Assembly: GCA_036245525.1 (NCBI GenBank)
Contig: BTPG01000004.1
Coordinates: forward strand, 47,198,823 to 47,262,822
Length of the DNA: 64,000 nt
Direction: 5' to 3'
DNA from: Semisulcospira habei
Lineage: Eukaryota; Mollusca; Gastropoda; Semisulcospiridae
The stretch's first letter is position 1. Each line of letters starts with the position of its first letter. The notes below the pieces were generated by a model, which saw nothing but the letters and a program-made list of their open reading frames with translations, was not told where the DNA came from and did no database searches. Made by a program: the position numbers and the translations under genes. Shown piece by piece: positions 1-10,629 of the stretch.

Positions 1-34
1 ACCGTGGCGAGGGTCAGGAGGAAACACATTTCCG

Positions 35-135
35 GGTCAAGTCAGCGAACCATGCAGTACAGGCAGGGGTTCGGTTGGTCCGAGTTAGCCACCGACCGAA
101 CCCCTGCCTGTACTGCATGGTTCGCTGACTTGACC
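35..135. repeat. Perfect 41-bp inverted repeat (hairpin)
   Basis: Bases 35-75 (starting GGTCAAGTCAGCGAACCATG) are exactly reverse-complementary to 95-135, with a 19-nt spacer. A shorter flanking pair (accgtgg at 1-7, ccacggt at 133-139) hints that the structure is larger. It sits at the window edge inside a DIRS remnant where the end of the recombinase gene would be expected. Confidence 0.9.
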
Positions 136-179
136 ACGGTATGAGGAAACGGGAAACCGGACATCAGAGCGCAAAATGA

Positions 180-560
180 GCCATGAGGCCTGAAAGGACT
201 TCACAAGCGCCTGGATCCGAGAGGTTCAGGTGACGGAAAGAGTCCGCAACCATGGCGCGGTAACCCTTGATGGTAAAGGAGCTAAGCCTAGGTCGTCGAA
301 GAGCCACAGAAGGAATTCCTCCGTTGGGGGGTAGTTAGCTTCGTAGGGGGAGCTGCAGGGCGGCACCCCATGACTGGAAGACCCGCCACTTGCCGTCGTA
401 GACTTTCCTGGTAGACAGGCTGCGGGCAGCCGCCATGGCCGTCACTGCCGCACCCGAGAAACCTCTAGTGGCGAGGGCTTGCCGGACAAATTCCCAAGCG
501 TGTAGGAGGAGGCACTCTGGGCACGGGTGGAAGACAGCCTGATGGGGTTGCTTGAGCATC
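180..560 (-). pseudogene. DIRS tyrosine-recombinase fragment (element 0)
   Basis: The minus-strand translation contains ARSLSTRKVYDGKWRVFQSW followed in another frame by LSSFTIKGYRAMVADSFRHL. An ST..VYD.KW..F..W helix followed by a TIKGYR.A segment is the usual N-terminal (SAM-like) arrangement of DIRS tyrosine recombinases. The catalytic R-H-R-Y part is not visible before the window edge. At least one frameshift is needed, so it is a dead gene. The assignment is from motif resemblance only. Confidence 0.55.
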
Positions 561-958
561 GAGGGCGTGCTGGGAAGCTCCAGGAGCGGGTTCGTCGTGA
601 GAGTGAGCAGGTCCAGCTTTTGGTCCAGCTAAAGGGGACCACCAGCAGGAGAACTTTGAAGCATTCCTAAGGTTTCCAGTAGGATCTTCGGTCCCAGAAA
701 GGACAGGGGGGGTGGGGGGGGGGGGTAGGTATATGCAATCAACCCTTCCCAGGGGAAGGAGAGCGCATCCACCGCCCTGGAGAGCAGGTCCGGAATGGAA
801 GAGACAAAAAGTAGTAGCTGGTAGATCCACCTGGTGGCAAAAAAAATCGACTAGCGGCGTCTCCCATCATGAGCAGATTAGGCGAAAGATGTCTGGGCGC
901 AGAGACCACTCCGTGTGGAGAAGCTGACCGCAGCGGGATGGGGCGTCTGCAACTACTT

Positions 959-1159
959 TCAGGTGTCTCTGGATGTGGCGGGCTCAAAGAGCAATGTCCC
1001 AGACCCTGCACCAGAGCAGGGGAAGATAAGGGAGGATGCACAGGGGAGGCGAGAGCCCCCTTGGCTCTGTAAGTAGGCCACCACCGTCATGTTGTCCAAG
1101 GGAACGAGGACCTCCTGGTGTGTCAGCGTCTCTTGCCAGGCGTAGAAGGCCTCCACCAA
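959..1159 (-). pseudogene. DIRS RNase H fragment (element 0)
   Basis: The translation contains EAFYAWQETLTHQEVLVPLD followed by NMTVVAYLQSQGG. The L-DN-T-VAY---QGG motif is the typical RNase H segment of DIRS and related retroelements, which follows the reverse transcriptase. The upstream reverse-transcriptase motifs are not found: the sequence runs into a G-rich tandem array. The open stretch is only about 66 codons, so this is a remnant. Confidence 0.6.
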
Positions 1160-1559
1160 GGTCGCCTGTCAAGCGAAGCCAAGGGAGGGGCGACCAGCTC
1201 CGCAAGCGCGGGGCCATCGACGATGACAGGCCTCGGCGTGAGCGATGGACAGGCGGAAACGCCCACGAGGCCAGCAGGGAAGGGCGTCGCGGGGAACACG
1301 GTAGAAGGACAGCCGAAGGCAAAACGGACTAAGGAAGCCCCCTACCCGCCGCAGGGCACGGGGGAAGTGGAGCTGCCTGTGTCGTCCACGACGCGAGGTC
1401 GGTGAGGGGATCACGGGCGCCGGGGACCGCACTCCGACCGAAAGAAGGGAGGCGGTAGTAGATATCCCTGGCTCGCGGAGCCCTCCCAAGAAACCGCGAG
1501 CGGGGGGAGCGTAGCAGCGACCCAGGGAATCCGATCCTGCGCAATTCACTGTAAGTCCT

Positions 1560-2118
1560 GCTGGGCCCACCCAGAAACGCAGGGGGTGGGGGTAGGGGGT
1601 GGGGGGAGAAAGAGAGGTTCGCCGGCCCGCTCGGAAACAACGGAGCGGGGAGGGGGGGGGGGGGGGACATGTATGTGTCGCACCGGGCCCACCTGGACAA
1701 TTTGGCCCGCCTATCGCTCTCGGGTCACGCTTAGACGAGTCTGAGCATGAGGGAGAGCATTTATTTTTTATTTTTTACACTACCTCTTTCTCATCTTTTG
1801 TTTGAGCAAGTCGCGCCGGGCCCATTCAGAAGACTTGGAGCGGGAGAGGGGGGGGGACGTACTTGGACATACGCTCGGCACGCCGGGCCCGCTCGGAAGT
1901 ACGGAGCAGGGGGGCGGCATGTTTATCGCTCTCGGGTCACGCTCGGGCGAGTCGGAGCGTGAGGGAGAGCATAATAACTTACTACCTAGGTCCTTGTCTC
2001 TTCTTTGTTTGAGCAACGCTCGGCTCGCCGGGCCCACTCGGAAGTACCTTATCGCTCTCGGGTCACACACGCTCGGACGAGTCGGTCAGCATAATTACTT
2101 ACTACCTCCTTGACGGAG

Positions 2119-2155
<37 letters not shown>

Positions 2156-2640
2156 ATACGCGTCTCTTGACGTACGCTTGGCTCACCGTGCCAGCTCGGA
2201 AATCCGGGGAGGGGAGCACTTCTATCACACTCGGGTCACGCTTGGATCAGTCGGAGCGTGAGGGAGAGCATAATTACTTACTACCTCCTTGTCTCTTCTT
2301 TGTATGAGCACCGCTCGGCTCGCCGGACCCATTCGGACAAAACGGAGCGGGGGGCGGCACGTCTATCACTCTCGGAAGAGTCGGAGCATGTGGGAGAGCA
2401 TATTTTCGTACTAGTTCTTTCTGTATTTCTTTGTTTCAGCAAGTCGCGCCGAGCCCGCTCGAAGAATCGGAGCGGAGTGGACGTACACTCGGCTAACCAG
2501 GCCCGCTCGGACAAAATCGGAGCGGTGGGGGGAGGGCGGGGAGCAATACCAAGGCGCTCGGGCCACGCTTGGAAGAAACAGGGGGGCGCATCTCTAATAC
2601 TCGCCTGCCCTGCTCGAAAGACTCAGCGGGGAGGGAGTTT
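1560..2640. repeat. Degenerate G-rich tandem array inside DIRS element 0
   Basis: Several imperfect units of roughly 150-180 bp share the words GCTCGG..CGCCGGGCCC, ATCGCTCTCGGGTCACGCT, GAGGGAGAGCATAA and CTTGTCTCTTCTTTG. They are separated by runs of G, the longest being about 37 G at 2118-2154. Another run is at 1650-1665. No coding potential is evident. Unit borders are approximate. Confidence 0.75.
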
Positions 2641-2668
2641 CTGCGTGGTTAGTGTACAAGAAAAGGAC

Positions 2669-3091
2669 TTACCTGTGGGCTGGAGGGCCCGAACTACGGA
2701 GCGAAGGGGGACCCCACTGGCCGACAGAGCGACGACATCCTGAGGTGATAAAGGGAAGCTTGTCGGGGCCGGAAAGGACGGTTGCGTTGGTAGAAACCCA
2801 CAGCTGGGACCAAAGGTCCTCTCTCCAATCGGCACACATGTCACAGGTCTGGTCAGAAGAGCAGCCCGAGCACGGAAGACAGGCATAGTGCAAGTCCGAG
2901 GGCCACTGGAGAACTCCGCAACGAAGGCAAGTCCTCACTGCGACGAAGCCATAACGTCCATAGCACACAGTCCGCAGGGAAGGGTACACTGAAAAGCTGT
3001 AGAACTCCCTCAAAGTGGCAAACACACTAACGAAGGAGAGTTCCAAGCCACAAGCCGAGTACACGAGGCCGCATCCAACGTAAGAGTTCAC
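2669..3091 (-). pseudogene. DIRS Gag zinc-motif fragment (element 0)
   Basis: The minus-strand reading frame contains CLRCGVLQWPSDLHYACLPC followed by SGCSSDQTCDMCADWREDLW. The spacing C-x2-C-x5-PSD-H-x2-C-x2-C-x6-C-x2-C is shared almost exactly with the DIRS copy at 17.7 kb (CKLCGQFQWPSDKHAICLPC), which argues that it is a conserved Gag-like zinc-binding module of this lineage. The rest of the frame shows no recognisable domain. Confidence 0.5.
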
Positions 3092-3519
3092 AGAAAGTCA
3101 AGCACCAGACCGAAGAACCGGTCGGAAAAAACCCACATGCAGGAGTCCACCAAAGGTGTAGAACTCCCAACAAAAACGCAGAATAGTTCAGTACTAGCCA
3201 CCACTGACTACACGAGGCAAAGCCAACGTAAAAGTTCACAGTATAATCCAAGCACAAGCTTCTAGCCGAAACCGGTCGCAAACAGGAGTAAGGCTAACAC
3301 CCGATCGTCCACGGTCGAGCTAAGAGTGAAACTGGCAGGCTTTCGCCCTACGAATGCCCGGATAGGGTGGTAAGGGGAGGCCACGCGGGTCTCCTATGCA
3401 TGGATCCCCAGTGTCTCCTCCCCAGTTGTGCAGGGGACACAACTTTAGGCTGAAATCTATAGGCTATAGAGTGTATGCCAAATAGTAATGCCATCGGTAA
3501 CGTATTTTGAGAAAACAAG

Positions 3520-4135
3520 TCAGCCAGTTTGTTCGTAATCCGTCTGTTGTACAGTGCGTCCAAAGTATCCTGTGCCCTACCAATCACCCCGCCCCCTTAC
3601 TTTGTTAAGATGATCTTGATCTCTTTTACATAAATTTCTACCCCAGCACGTCAGTCCAAAAGTTAGAACGCTAACAATCCTGGAGCAGTAAAACATCTGT
3701 AAAAGATGAGTGCTTACATTAAATGATCTGAGCTTTCGCAAACAGTAAAGATGGGTAAGCGTTTTTTTTCACAATCTATTCACAATCACAATATAGCAAT
3801 GCAGGTTCCACAACCAATCTAACAGGGATGTGTGGCATGGGTTCCACCCCTGTTTCCGCCAAATGTGATCAATACATTTAGCGTGTCGGTAGTGTTTTTT
3901 GTCGTTACTGACACGCAATGGGTTAAGATTTTCCAGCATGCTGTGGGTACTCTAGCAGTCCCCCACTAGCTAAAAATAACAAGAACATAAAACAACTCAA
4001 TTATAATGAAACAACAGGTAAGTCAAGAGGCAATGTGCCATCCCCAGGGAAAGCAGGCCCAATTCCCCTCTTGAAATCTATGTATAGACATTTATCACAC
4101 AGCCCGCAGAAAGTCCACACAATTAGTGATAAAAA
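3520..4135. other. Spacer between two DIRS copies
   Basis: AT-rich DNA without coding potential. It includes a damaged copy of the CGTGTCGGTAG hairpin family at about 3879-3927 (GCGTGTCGGTAGTG, then TTTTTTGTCG, then GACACGCAATGGGTTAA). Confidence 0.5.
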
Positions 4136-4358
4136 ATGCATTTTTCTTTAAAAGGTATTTTTTCGAAAAATACTTACCGATGACATGACCTTATGGGAGG
4201 TGTCTACTACTTACGCAATTCTAGCCTAAGAGCTCGTTGTGTTACCACACAACGCGGGAGGCACTCGGGGAACCCCGAGGGGGCCGAGAGTTATCTCCCG
4301 ATACTTCCCATCTGGGACAGAGTACCCATAGTCCGTCAGTCAGGATACTTAGCTTACC
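4136..4358. repeat. DIRS 1 terminal inverted repeat, 3' side
   Basis: Starts ATGCATTTTTCTTTAAAAGG and includes CTTACCGATGACATGACC; the part 4174-4358 is inverted at 9849-10033. Its outermost 55 bases are also inverted in the internal complementary region. Confidence 0.85.
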
Positions 4359-4392
4359 AGCGGCAAGCGGGGCAGGTGGGAGGGTCGTCCGA

Positions 4393-4490
4393 GTCATGTC
4401 ATCGGTAAGTATTTTTCGAAAAAATACCTTTTAAAGAAAAATGCATTTGTTTCTTCAAAAACATTACCGATGACATGACCTTATGGGAGA
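4393..4490. repeat. DIRS 1 internal complementary region
   Basis: Bases 4393-4446 pair with the element's left terminus (4136-4190) and bases 4447-4490 pair with its right terminus (10006-10050). The two ends therefore abut here as they would in a circle. This arrangement is known to template completion of DIRS ends. Confidence 0.85.
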
Positions 4491-5274
4491 ATGGCGAAAA
4501 GGAGGAGGGTGCCGCGCTCTAGCACACCTAAGGCCCCAAGGGCCGTCCTCCCAACCGCAAACTCCCGACGACTCTAGGTAGGTGTAAGCGACGGCGCTGA
4601 AGCGCCAGGAGGGAGGAGAGCCCCCCCGGGAGGTCCCCCACCAGAGCGAGTAACCTCGCTAGGCTGACAGAACTCTGCGATCGAGAGCACCTGCGCGCCA
4701 GCCCTCCAGTAGCCACGAAGAGGGCAGCCCAGTTCCTGGCGGCTGTGGCGTTCGTGGCCCTGCACGTAGCTGATTGGACGTAATTAGGCTCTAAGCTCCC
4801 TGAGGGAGGGATCCTGGACTTCGGATCGTAAGGCAGAGCGTAGACAGGAAGATCGACTGCCCTGTAGCTTCAGAGCTGCCGGGCACGGCCAAGAAGTGTG
4901 CACGTCCGCCCGGACGGCTATGTCGTCGTAGGTATACGTGAGGCAAGCTCAGGCTATCCTGCCTAGTCTCCTGGGGATAAGTCTACCAGCTGGGGTGAGC
5001 AGGGTCGGTAGGGGAGAGGTGACGGACGCCGTCCAAGAGCACAATGCCTCGCCAACTTCATCGTAGAGGCGTCAAGTTGGGGAAGCGAGCCATAGCAAGG
5101 CTTCGACTGCTGCCCATGCGAAGACTCCAGCGTTGAGGGTCTGTCGCAAACCGCCAAGGCACAGGGGTAGGCGCTCCAGCAAGGCGGAACAGGGACCATC
5201 GCGGCTGCATGAGGACCTAGTAGAATGCGGGAAGCAGTAGCGGGGGGACCGTGGTGAGCTGAGGGGAAAGAGGT

Positions 5275-5568
5275 TCAGGACCGGTACCAGGGAAAGGGGA
5301 GACCAACAGGCCGAGAGGAGGATCCTTCCCAGGCTAGGTCAGAGCGTTGGCATCTCGTCCAGGAGGGATATACCCCACGAAGGCGCGGGGAAAGCCAGAG
5401 ATCCCACCTTGCGGCGAACAGGTCCACTAAGCCATCTCGCCAGCGCGCCGATCCTCCGAAGGTATCCTGGTGCATTCCGAGTGAAGCAACTGGTTCCATC
5501 GGGGAAAAGGCTGGCTCAGACCTCCCACGAGCAGACCTCCTAGTCCGTGTCAGATCCAAGCCGTTCAC
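5275..5568 (-). pseudogene. DIRS RNase H-region remnant (element 1)
   Basis: The minus-strand translation includes LVDLFAARWDLWLSPRLRGV followed by YPSWTRCQRSDLAWEG. A VDLFA-RWN--LP segment followed by aromatic residues and a D-x-D/L-A-W stretch is common just after the RNase H core in DIRS and Ty3-like elements. The neighbouring frames are broken and no reverse-transcriptase YxDD box was found with confidence. The call depends on this one motif. Confidence 0.5.
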
Positions 5569-7154
5569 GCTCTTGTCCGCGAGGTCCGGAGGCTAGGCTG
5601 GACCTCGAGAAGAACCACGGAAGTAGGGGGCGTAGCTACAGCAGCCGGGCTGCGAGACGACCGACGGAGAGTAGAGCCGACTGCCGAGCAGTGGCTAGGC
5701 CCTTCCACCGCGAGCACCGCCGCAGCAGTACCACCTGTCCAAACTCCGGCGTACCCCTGTGCGCCCCATGGGGATGTCGAGTAGGTTAGGCGCCAGGGAG
5801 ATGGCGCTGCGCTTTGGTTCCACAGTGTCCATGGGTAGGTTGAGGACCCCCGGAGAATCCAACGGAAAACCGAAACAGGAGCGGAGACTCCATCAGCGGT
5901 GACTCCTCCTTCGCAGGAGAACCGAGGAACGTTGTGGAGGCCGAGTGCACGAGTAACTGGAGTCAAGGGTCGGCAGCTCCGGAAGAAGGCGCAGCCCAAG
6001 ATCTGGAGGCGGAGCCGAGGACCACCTGCGCGGACCGCATCCCATCGCCATCTGGCACCAGCGTAAGCGAAACCAAGGTCCTAGAAGCCTCCTCCGGTCT
6101 GCTCCCCAAAGTGAAGGCCAGGAACTCCGAAGAACCTGGGTCAGCCGAGTCGTCAGCACAGGGGGTCCTTCCGCGGCCAGACGACCTGCCAGGGTCCAGG
6201 AGCCGTCCACTGGAGAACGAAGAGCAGGGTAAGGAGCTCCCTGATCCCACGCAGTGTAGGGTGTTATGGACGAGAGAGATCATCTAGTCCAAGAAGAGTC
6301 AAGAGCGGATCCACCGCCGGTAGGGGCAGGCAACTCCTGAGACCTCCCCAGAACCGGTCCTGCCGAGGGAAGCCAACAGCTGACCACTCCAAGGAGGGCG
6401 AAGCAAGAAGCTCCGGGAACTGAGAGAAGAAGCGCAGGGAAGTCGAAGCGCCTGTCACGAAGTGCGGCAGCCGCGGCCAACTCCGAGCTGTATCCGAGAG
6501 GGCACCAGTGGAGACAGAAGCCAAAGCGCTCACAGACCTGTTTACCACCCATGTGAAGTCAGAACCCTTCCAACTGACTAAGTGTAATTTGGATCTCACG
6601 CGTAAATGTCACAAGCTAGTGAGTAGGCAGATCTCCAAAGGTGTATATAGTGTATAACTGTGTAGAAACGTGTACATGTAAGTGTAACCCAAGCAAATAT
6701 GTGTACTTTAAGCCCCAAGTGTAGGTAAACAGGTCTGTGCTTGGCGAAGTAACGACAGCGTCCTCCCCGAGGATCCACCGGAGGGGGTCGAGCGTCCAGA
6801 AGTGGAGAGACTGCAGCCAGGCGCCCTGGGACGGAGCACGAAGAAGGGGAAAGGGCTGAGTGAGGGGGAGAGGAAAGGGATGAACGGCAGCCGGACGCGA
6901 AGGGGACCGACGAGCGAGACGGGACAGGATCCCTGGAGCGACGTGAAGAACGGCAACTCCTAAGCACGCCCGCAGTGGAGAGAGAGCGGAGTGTAGACGT
7001 AGAGTGTAGGAAGAGTGACTCCAACGATGGCGAACCGTAGCGGACGAGCATCCCATGGAGCGGAGCGGTCCCTCCTCGCGTGTATGAGTTCGAGAGAGGA
7101 GATCCGATGTTAAGTGCCGAGAGGATTCCAAATCGTGCCGTGAAGTGTACGTGT

Positions 7155-7970
7155 GCGTGAATGTCTCTGCGAACCGAGCTCTATGGCGAGGTGGGCTCGC
7201 TGCCGGCGAGGAGACTCCGCGAAGGAGCCATCGGGCTTTCTAGGAGACGAGCGGGGATCGGCATTGGATCAAGGACGGATTGGCGCACATCCCTCGGCAC
7301 CGAGCTCCGTGCCGGTGCTGGTTTCCTGTCTGTCATAAGGTTTGTTCTTGGTGCGTTCCCTCCTGGAAACGACCGCATCGATCAACCCACTCCGCGTACT
7401 GGAACGTTGCGACCGGCGTGGTGATCTCCCACAAGATCGTCAAGGACTCGAGCGGTAAGAAACGGAGACTGGAACCTCGGTCTAGCCGGCTGGTCACCAA
7501 CAGGACTCTGTAACCACTAGCAGCCGGCTCAGTGTGTCTCCCGACGAGCAGCGCTGTCCTGGTGGAGCCCCCTCCAGGGAGCGAGGGCGGTGCCAGCATA
7601 CCCGCTCCGAGCGCGAAAACCTGCGCTACGTCGTCGGCCGCCTGGACGGCTTCCCAGCTGTTGTGTGTGGGTTCCGTACTGTGCGCCCAGCGGATTCCAT
7701 TTGTGCCGAGACGATGCATGCATGCGAGAATGTCTCCGCGAGGCTCTATGGCGAGGTGGGCTCGCTGCCGGCGAGGAGACTCCGCGTAGGAGCCAGCGGG
7801 CTTTCTAGGAGATGAGTGGGGATCGGCATTGGATCAAGGACGGATTGGCGCACGTCCCTCGGCACCGAGCTCCGTGCCGGTGCTGGTTTTCTGTCTGTCA
7901 TAAGGTTTGTTCTTGGTGCGTTCCCTCCTGGGAACGACCGCATCGATCAACCCACTCTGCACACTATACT
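7155..7970. repeat. 564-bp-period tandem duplication inside DIRS 1
   Basis: About 245 bp at 7155-7402 recurs at 7727-7970 with few differences (for example CTATGGCGAGGTGGGCTCGC at 7181 and 7745). The intervening 325 bp is single copy, so either a larger unit was duplicated and trimmed, or this is a natural DIRS feature. No frame is conserved across it. Confidence 0.8.
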
Positions 7971-8144
7971 GACGCGTCCGGCATGGTGATCTCTCCGTCA
8001 TCTCGTCGGAACTCGAGCGATCGTAGTACCGGGAACAGCAGCCGGTATTTCAGCAGGTCTGGAACCAGTCACAGGTGCCGGGCGAACTCGCCAAAGGAAG
8101 CCCCAAGTAGCGCCCAGCGCCGTTCAGGTCATGCGGAGCAAACG

Positions 8145-8498
8145 TCACACCAACGTTCGGATGTACATCCGGCACCAGGTAGACAGACCTTGTGTGAGTC
8201 CGACGGTCACTGGAATCCTCCATGTAGTGTGCAGGTCGTCCAGAGGCCACTGCAACATATAAAAACCGAAGGCACGCGGGCACGGGCCTGAGGGACCCTG
8301 CCCTGGTAAGGTTAACCTTCGCAACACATCATGCACAACAAACTCAAACATGTCATGACAAGTATAGGTCTGAAGCAAGCGGCAGGCACAGTAACCTTTG
8401 TCGGAGCGGTGCCCTCCGCTGAACACCGGCGCTGTACTATAGCGACGGGCCTCCAGGTGCAGCGTTGATCGTAGTTTTATGTTGCCTAAATAGGCCAT
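8145..8498 (-). pseudogene. Possible DIRS Gag remnant (element 1)
   Basis: The minus-strand frame contains GFYMLQWPLDDLHTTW, which resembles the LQWPSD-H part of the zinc module in the other two DIRS copies (at 2.9 and 17.8 kb) and lies at a comparable place in the element. The cysteines are mostly lost. Read as a strongly decayed equivalent; weak on its own. Confidence 0.3.
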
Positions 8499-9848
8499 TA
8501 ATCTCCTTTCGACCGTAATTTGTATTCACATGCACAAGCCTTAGTCAAGGAGGAATTTAACCAAAGAGCATATACTAAGTGTTCAGGAGACATAGGGCTG
8601 TCTTAGCACTCTGTTTCCGTCAGGTAGGTTCGGGTTGGGATGAGGTCACTGGCGCCGGCCCTTAGCTGCCTTGGCGACGGGCTCCACGCGCCCCAAATCA
8701 ATGTCCATTTTGTAGCTCTGTTCCTGTAACTTGCGGAACGAGCGCGTGCATGAATGTGAGCAGCACCTGTGGTGGCAAGACAATTTTTTTTTTTTGTTTA
8801 TGATTTTCTTCTATTACAGCCACAAAAAGGTCATCTTGAACCTTATCAAACGGCAGCAAGGCGTGGCGACCAGTGGCCCTGCGCTCAAGTGGGCATATGC
8901 CTGACATCCAAGAACAGAAACATGTGATGCCAAGTATAAAAGTGCACAAGAATGTTCACCCACCAGCCCAATTGTGTACCTAATAAGCCCCCGTGTATGG
9001 TAAACAGGTCTGCATTACGCATAACAACAGGCATTACGTGACCGACACAGTACCGAAGTAAGCGTCGGCTCTCGCCACACTCACCAACGTAATGCGTCAA
9101 GGAATGGCTGGAGCATAACACATTCCCCGAACCCCACAAGGTACAAAAGAGTAGGTAAGGAACAAGTGAGTAGGTAAGCGCCCGAATATAGTTAGACTTA
9201 ACTTTCACCGATCTTTCACACCACTCCCATTCCATTAGAGGTTTTAACCGCGAGGAAAAGGTGCTCTGCATCGCTAGACGCCATCTTGGAAAACGAAGCT
9301 GACCACCTGTGGATCTGAGCCGTTTAAGAATGACCGTTCCAGATTAAAACGTCTCATTCCTTTCCTCACGCGTAAATGCCCTCTTTTGAGAAAGGGAGAT
9401 TTTGACCCTGTTAAATAATAATGCCACACCAACACGGAAGGAGAGAGGGAACGGGCGCGAGGCCCGCCAAGTAAAAGTCAAGAATCTTGGCGCAAAGCAA
9501 CAGCGCCGAAGAAGACCGCCTTCGAGCCCGCTCAACCAGTGCCCAGCGCGGGGACCGGCCGAGGGCCAACCCAACTACCTTACCTTTTCCCGGAGCGGGA
9601 CCGGGGAAGGGGGGAGAAAAATCTCAACCAAGGCACGTGCGGCGAAGGCACAGTGAAGCGCACAGCACAGCCCAGGCAAACAAGCAGCCAAGCGGGCAGC
9701 TGCCAACGAAGAGGGGACACCAGAGCCACGCAAGGCACAGGGAGGACGGACGAAGAAGAAGTCAAGCGAAGAACCAAGGCCGTCGACGACCGGCGAACCG
9801 GTCGAAAATCCCAAGTCCGTAGGCTAGAGCAAACACGTCTGAACAGCG

Positions 9849-10050
9849 TAAGCCTAAGTAGACTGACTGACGGACTATGGGTACTCTGTCCCAGATGGGA
9901 AGTATCGGGAGATAACTCTCGGCCCCCTCGGGGTTCCCCGAGTGCCTCCCGCGTTGTGTGGTAACACAACGAGCTCTTAGGCTAGAATTGCGTAAGTAGT
10001 AGACACCTCCCATAAGGTCATGTCATCGGTAATGTTTTTGAAGAAACAAA
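9849..10050. repeat. DIRS 1 terminal inverted repeat, 5' side
   Basis: Inverted copy of 4174-4358, running out through GGTCATGTCATCGGTAATG and ending GAAGAAACAAAT. The last 44 bases are also inverted in the internal complementary region. Confidence 0.85.
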
Positions 10051-10092
10051 TAAGTAATATTATTTGTAACATAAAATATAAATGTAACTTAC

Positions 10093-10168
10093 AACATCAT
10101 CAGGGAAAGCCAGTATGCCAGGTGCCCCATGGTCAACAAAGTTGACAAAAATATGGTCGCCCCCATTA
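10093..10168 (-). CDS. LGMN: Legumain exon 5: catalytic histidine exon
   Basis: The 76-nt exon lies between acceptor GCTTCCAG and donor GTAAGT. The first base completes Ser131; the next 25 codons read NGGDHIFVNFVDHGAPGILA and then FPDDV (residues 132-156). His144 in DHG corresponds to the catalytic His148 of human legumain. The surrounding strand (DHIFVNF) and the following GIL-FP are typical of the family. The exit is phase 0. The donor is about 42 bp from the end of a DIRS element that fills the next intron. No following exon was found within the window. Confidence 0.88.
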
Positions 10169-10384
10169 CTGGAAGCAAGATCAAACAACAGGCATGAGAT
10201 CTTCGAAGAATCAGAATGATGAAGAAAACTACACAGATAAAACTGTACAGCTCAGCAGTATCATATAAAGTCTGTCTATAAGGGAGAATGTTGCCAACAT
10301 ATAGAAAATTTTCTTGCACGACACTGGTTAACCCTTGTCATCCTGATTCACTACACTATTGCTTGAAATTAGTTTGACTATGAT

Positions 10385-10445
10385 AGTTTAAGGGTAGTGC
10401 CAGAATAGCTTGGCGACTCAGGCGCCAAGCTATTCTGGCACCACC
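10385..10445. repeat. Foldback element, GGTGCCAGAATAGC-type core (frame B)
   Basis: Arms AAGGGTAGTGCCAGAATAGC and GCTATTCTGGCACCACCCTT enclose TTGGCGACTCAGGCGCCAA. The outer frame runs about 10327-10540, from TTAACCCTTGTCATCCTGAT to AGCCTTAGGATGTAAT, and is shared with copies at 41.2 and 42.1 kb. Confidence 0.8.
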
Positions 10446-10629
10446 CTTGAATGAAAGTGGTTGATCATCGGTAATGTAGTCTTTATAGGACAATAAGCAG
10501 ATTTTTTAAAATCAGCCTTAGGATGTAATAGATTAACACAAAATGAAACTCACAAAACACACAATAACAAGAATGGCAAAGACCTTATGTCTCATGTTTA
10601 TGAATGATCCACAAATTAGTCTGACCTTT

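Larger units (their letters stand above)
1..3519 (-). mobile_element. DIRS-like retrotransposon remnant 0 (runs off the left edge)
   Basis: Minus-strand fragments in DIRS order: a Gag-type zinc motif (about 2980-2850), an RNase H fragment (about 1159-959) and a tyrosine-recombinase fragment (about 560-180). The right boundary is set by CCATCGGTAACGTATTTTGA followed by GAAAACAAG (3491-3519), which resembles the ends of the two better-preserved DIRS copies. The other end, with its internal complementary region, would lie left of base 1. The reverse-transcriptase part is missing and a G-rich tandem array occupies that place. All frames are broken. Confidence 0.65.
4136..10050 (-). mobile_element. 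DIRS-type retrotransposon 1 with ITRs and internal complementary region
   Basis: A 5.9-kb element with the end structure specific to DIRS elements. The ITRs (4174-4358 and 9849-10033) are inverted copies. The internal complementary region (about 4393-4490) is the reverse complement of the extreme left end (4136-4190) joined to the reverse complement of the extreme right end (10006-10050). Orientation is minus, set by coding remnants and by the position of that region at the 3' side. RNase H-region and Gag remnants are found but no intact frame. It fills the intron after legumain exon 5 and ends about 42 bp from that exon. Confidence 0.85.

Noticed and set aside
3348..3587. Minus-strand 79-codon frame starting MIGRAQDTLDALYNRR
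   Set aside because: Crosses the end of DIRS 0 and matches nothing recognised, including the missing legumain exons.
8885..9271. 128-codon minus-strand frame inside DIRS 1
   Set aside because: Atypical composition, no motif and no counterpart in the other DIRS copies.
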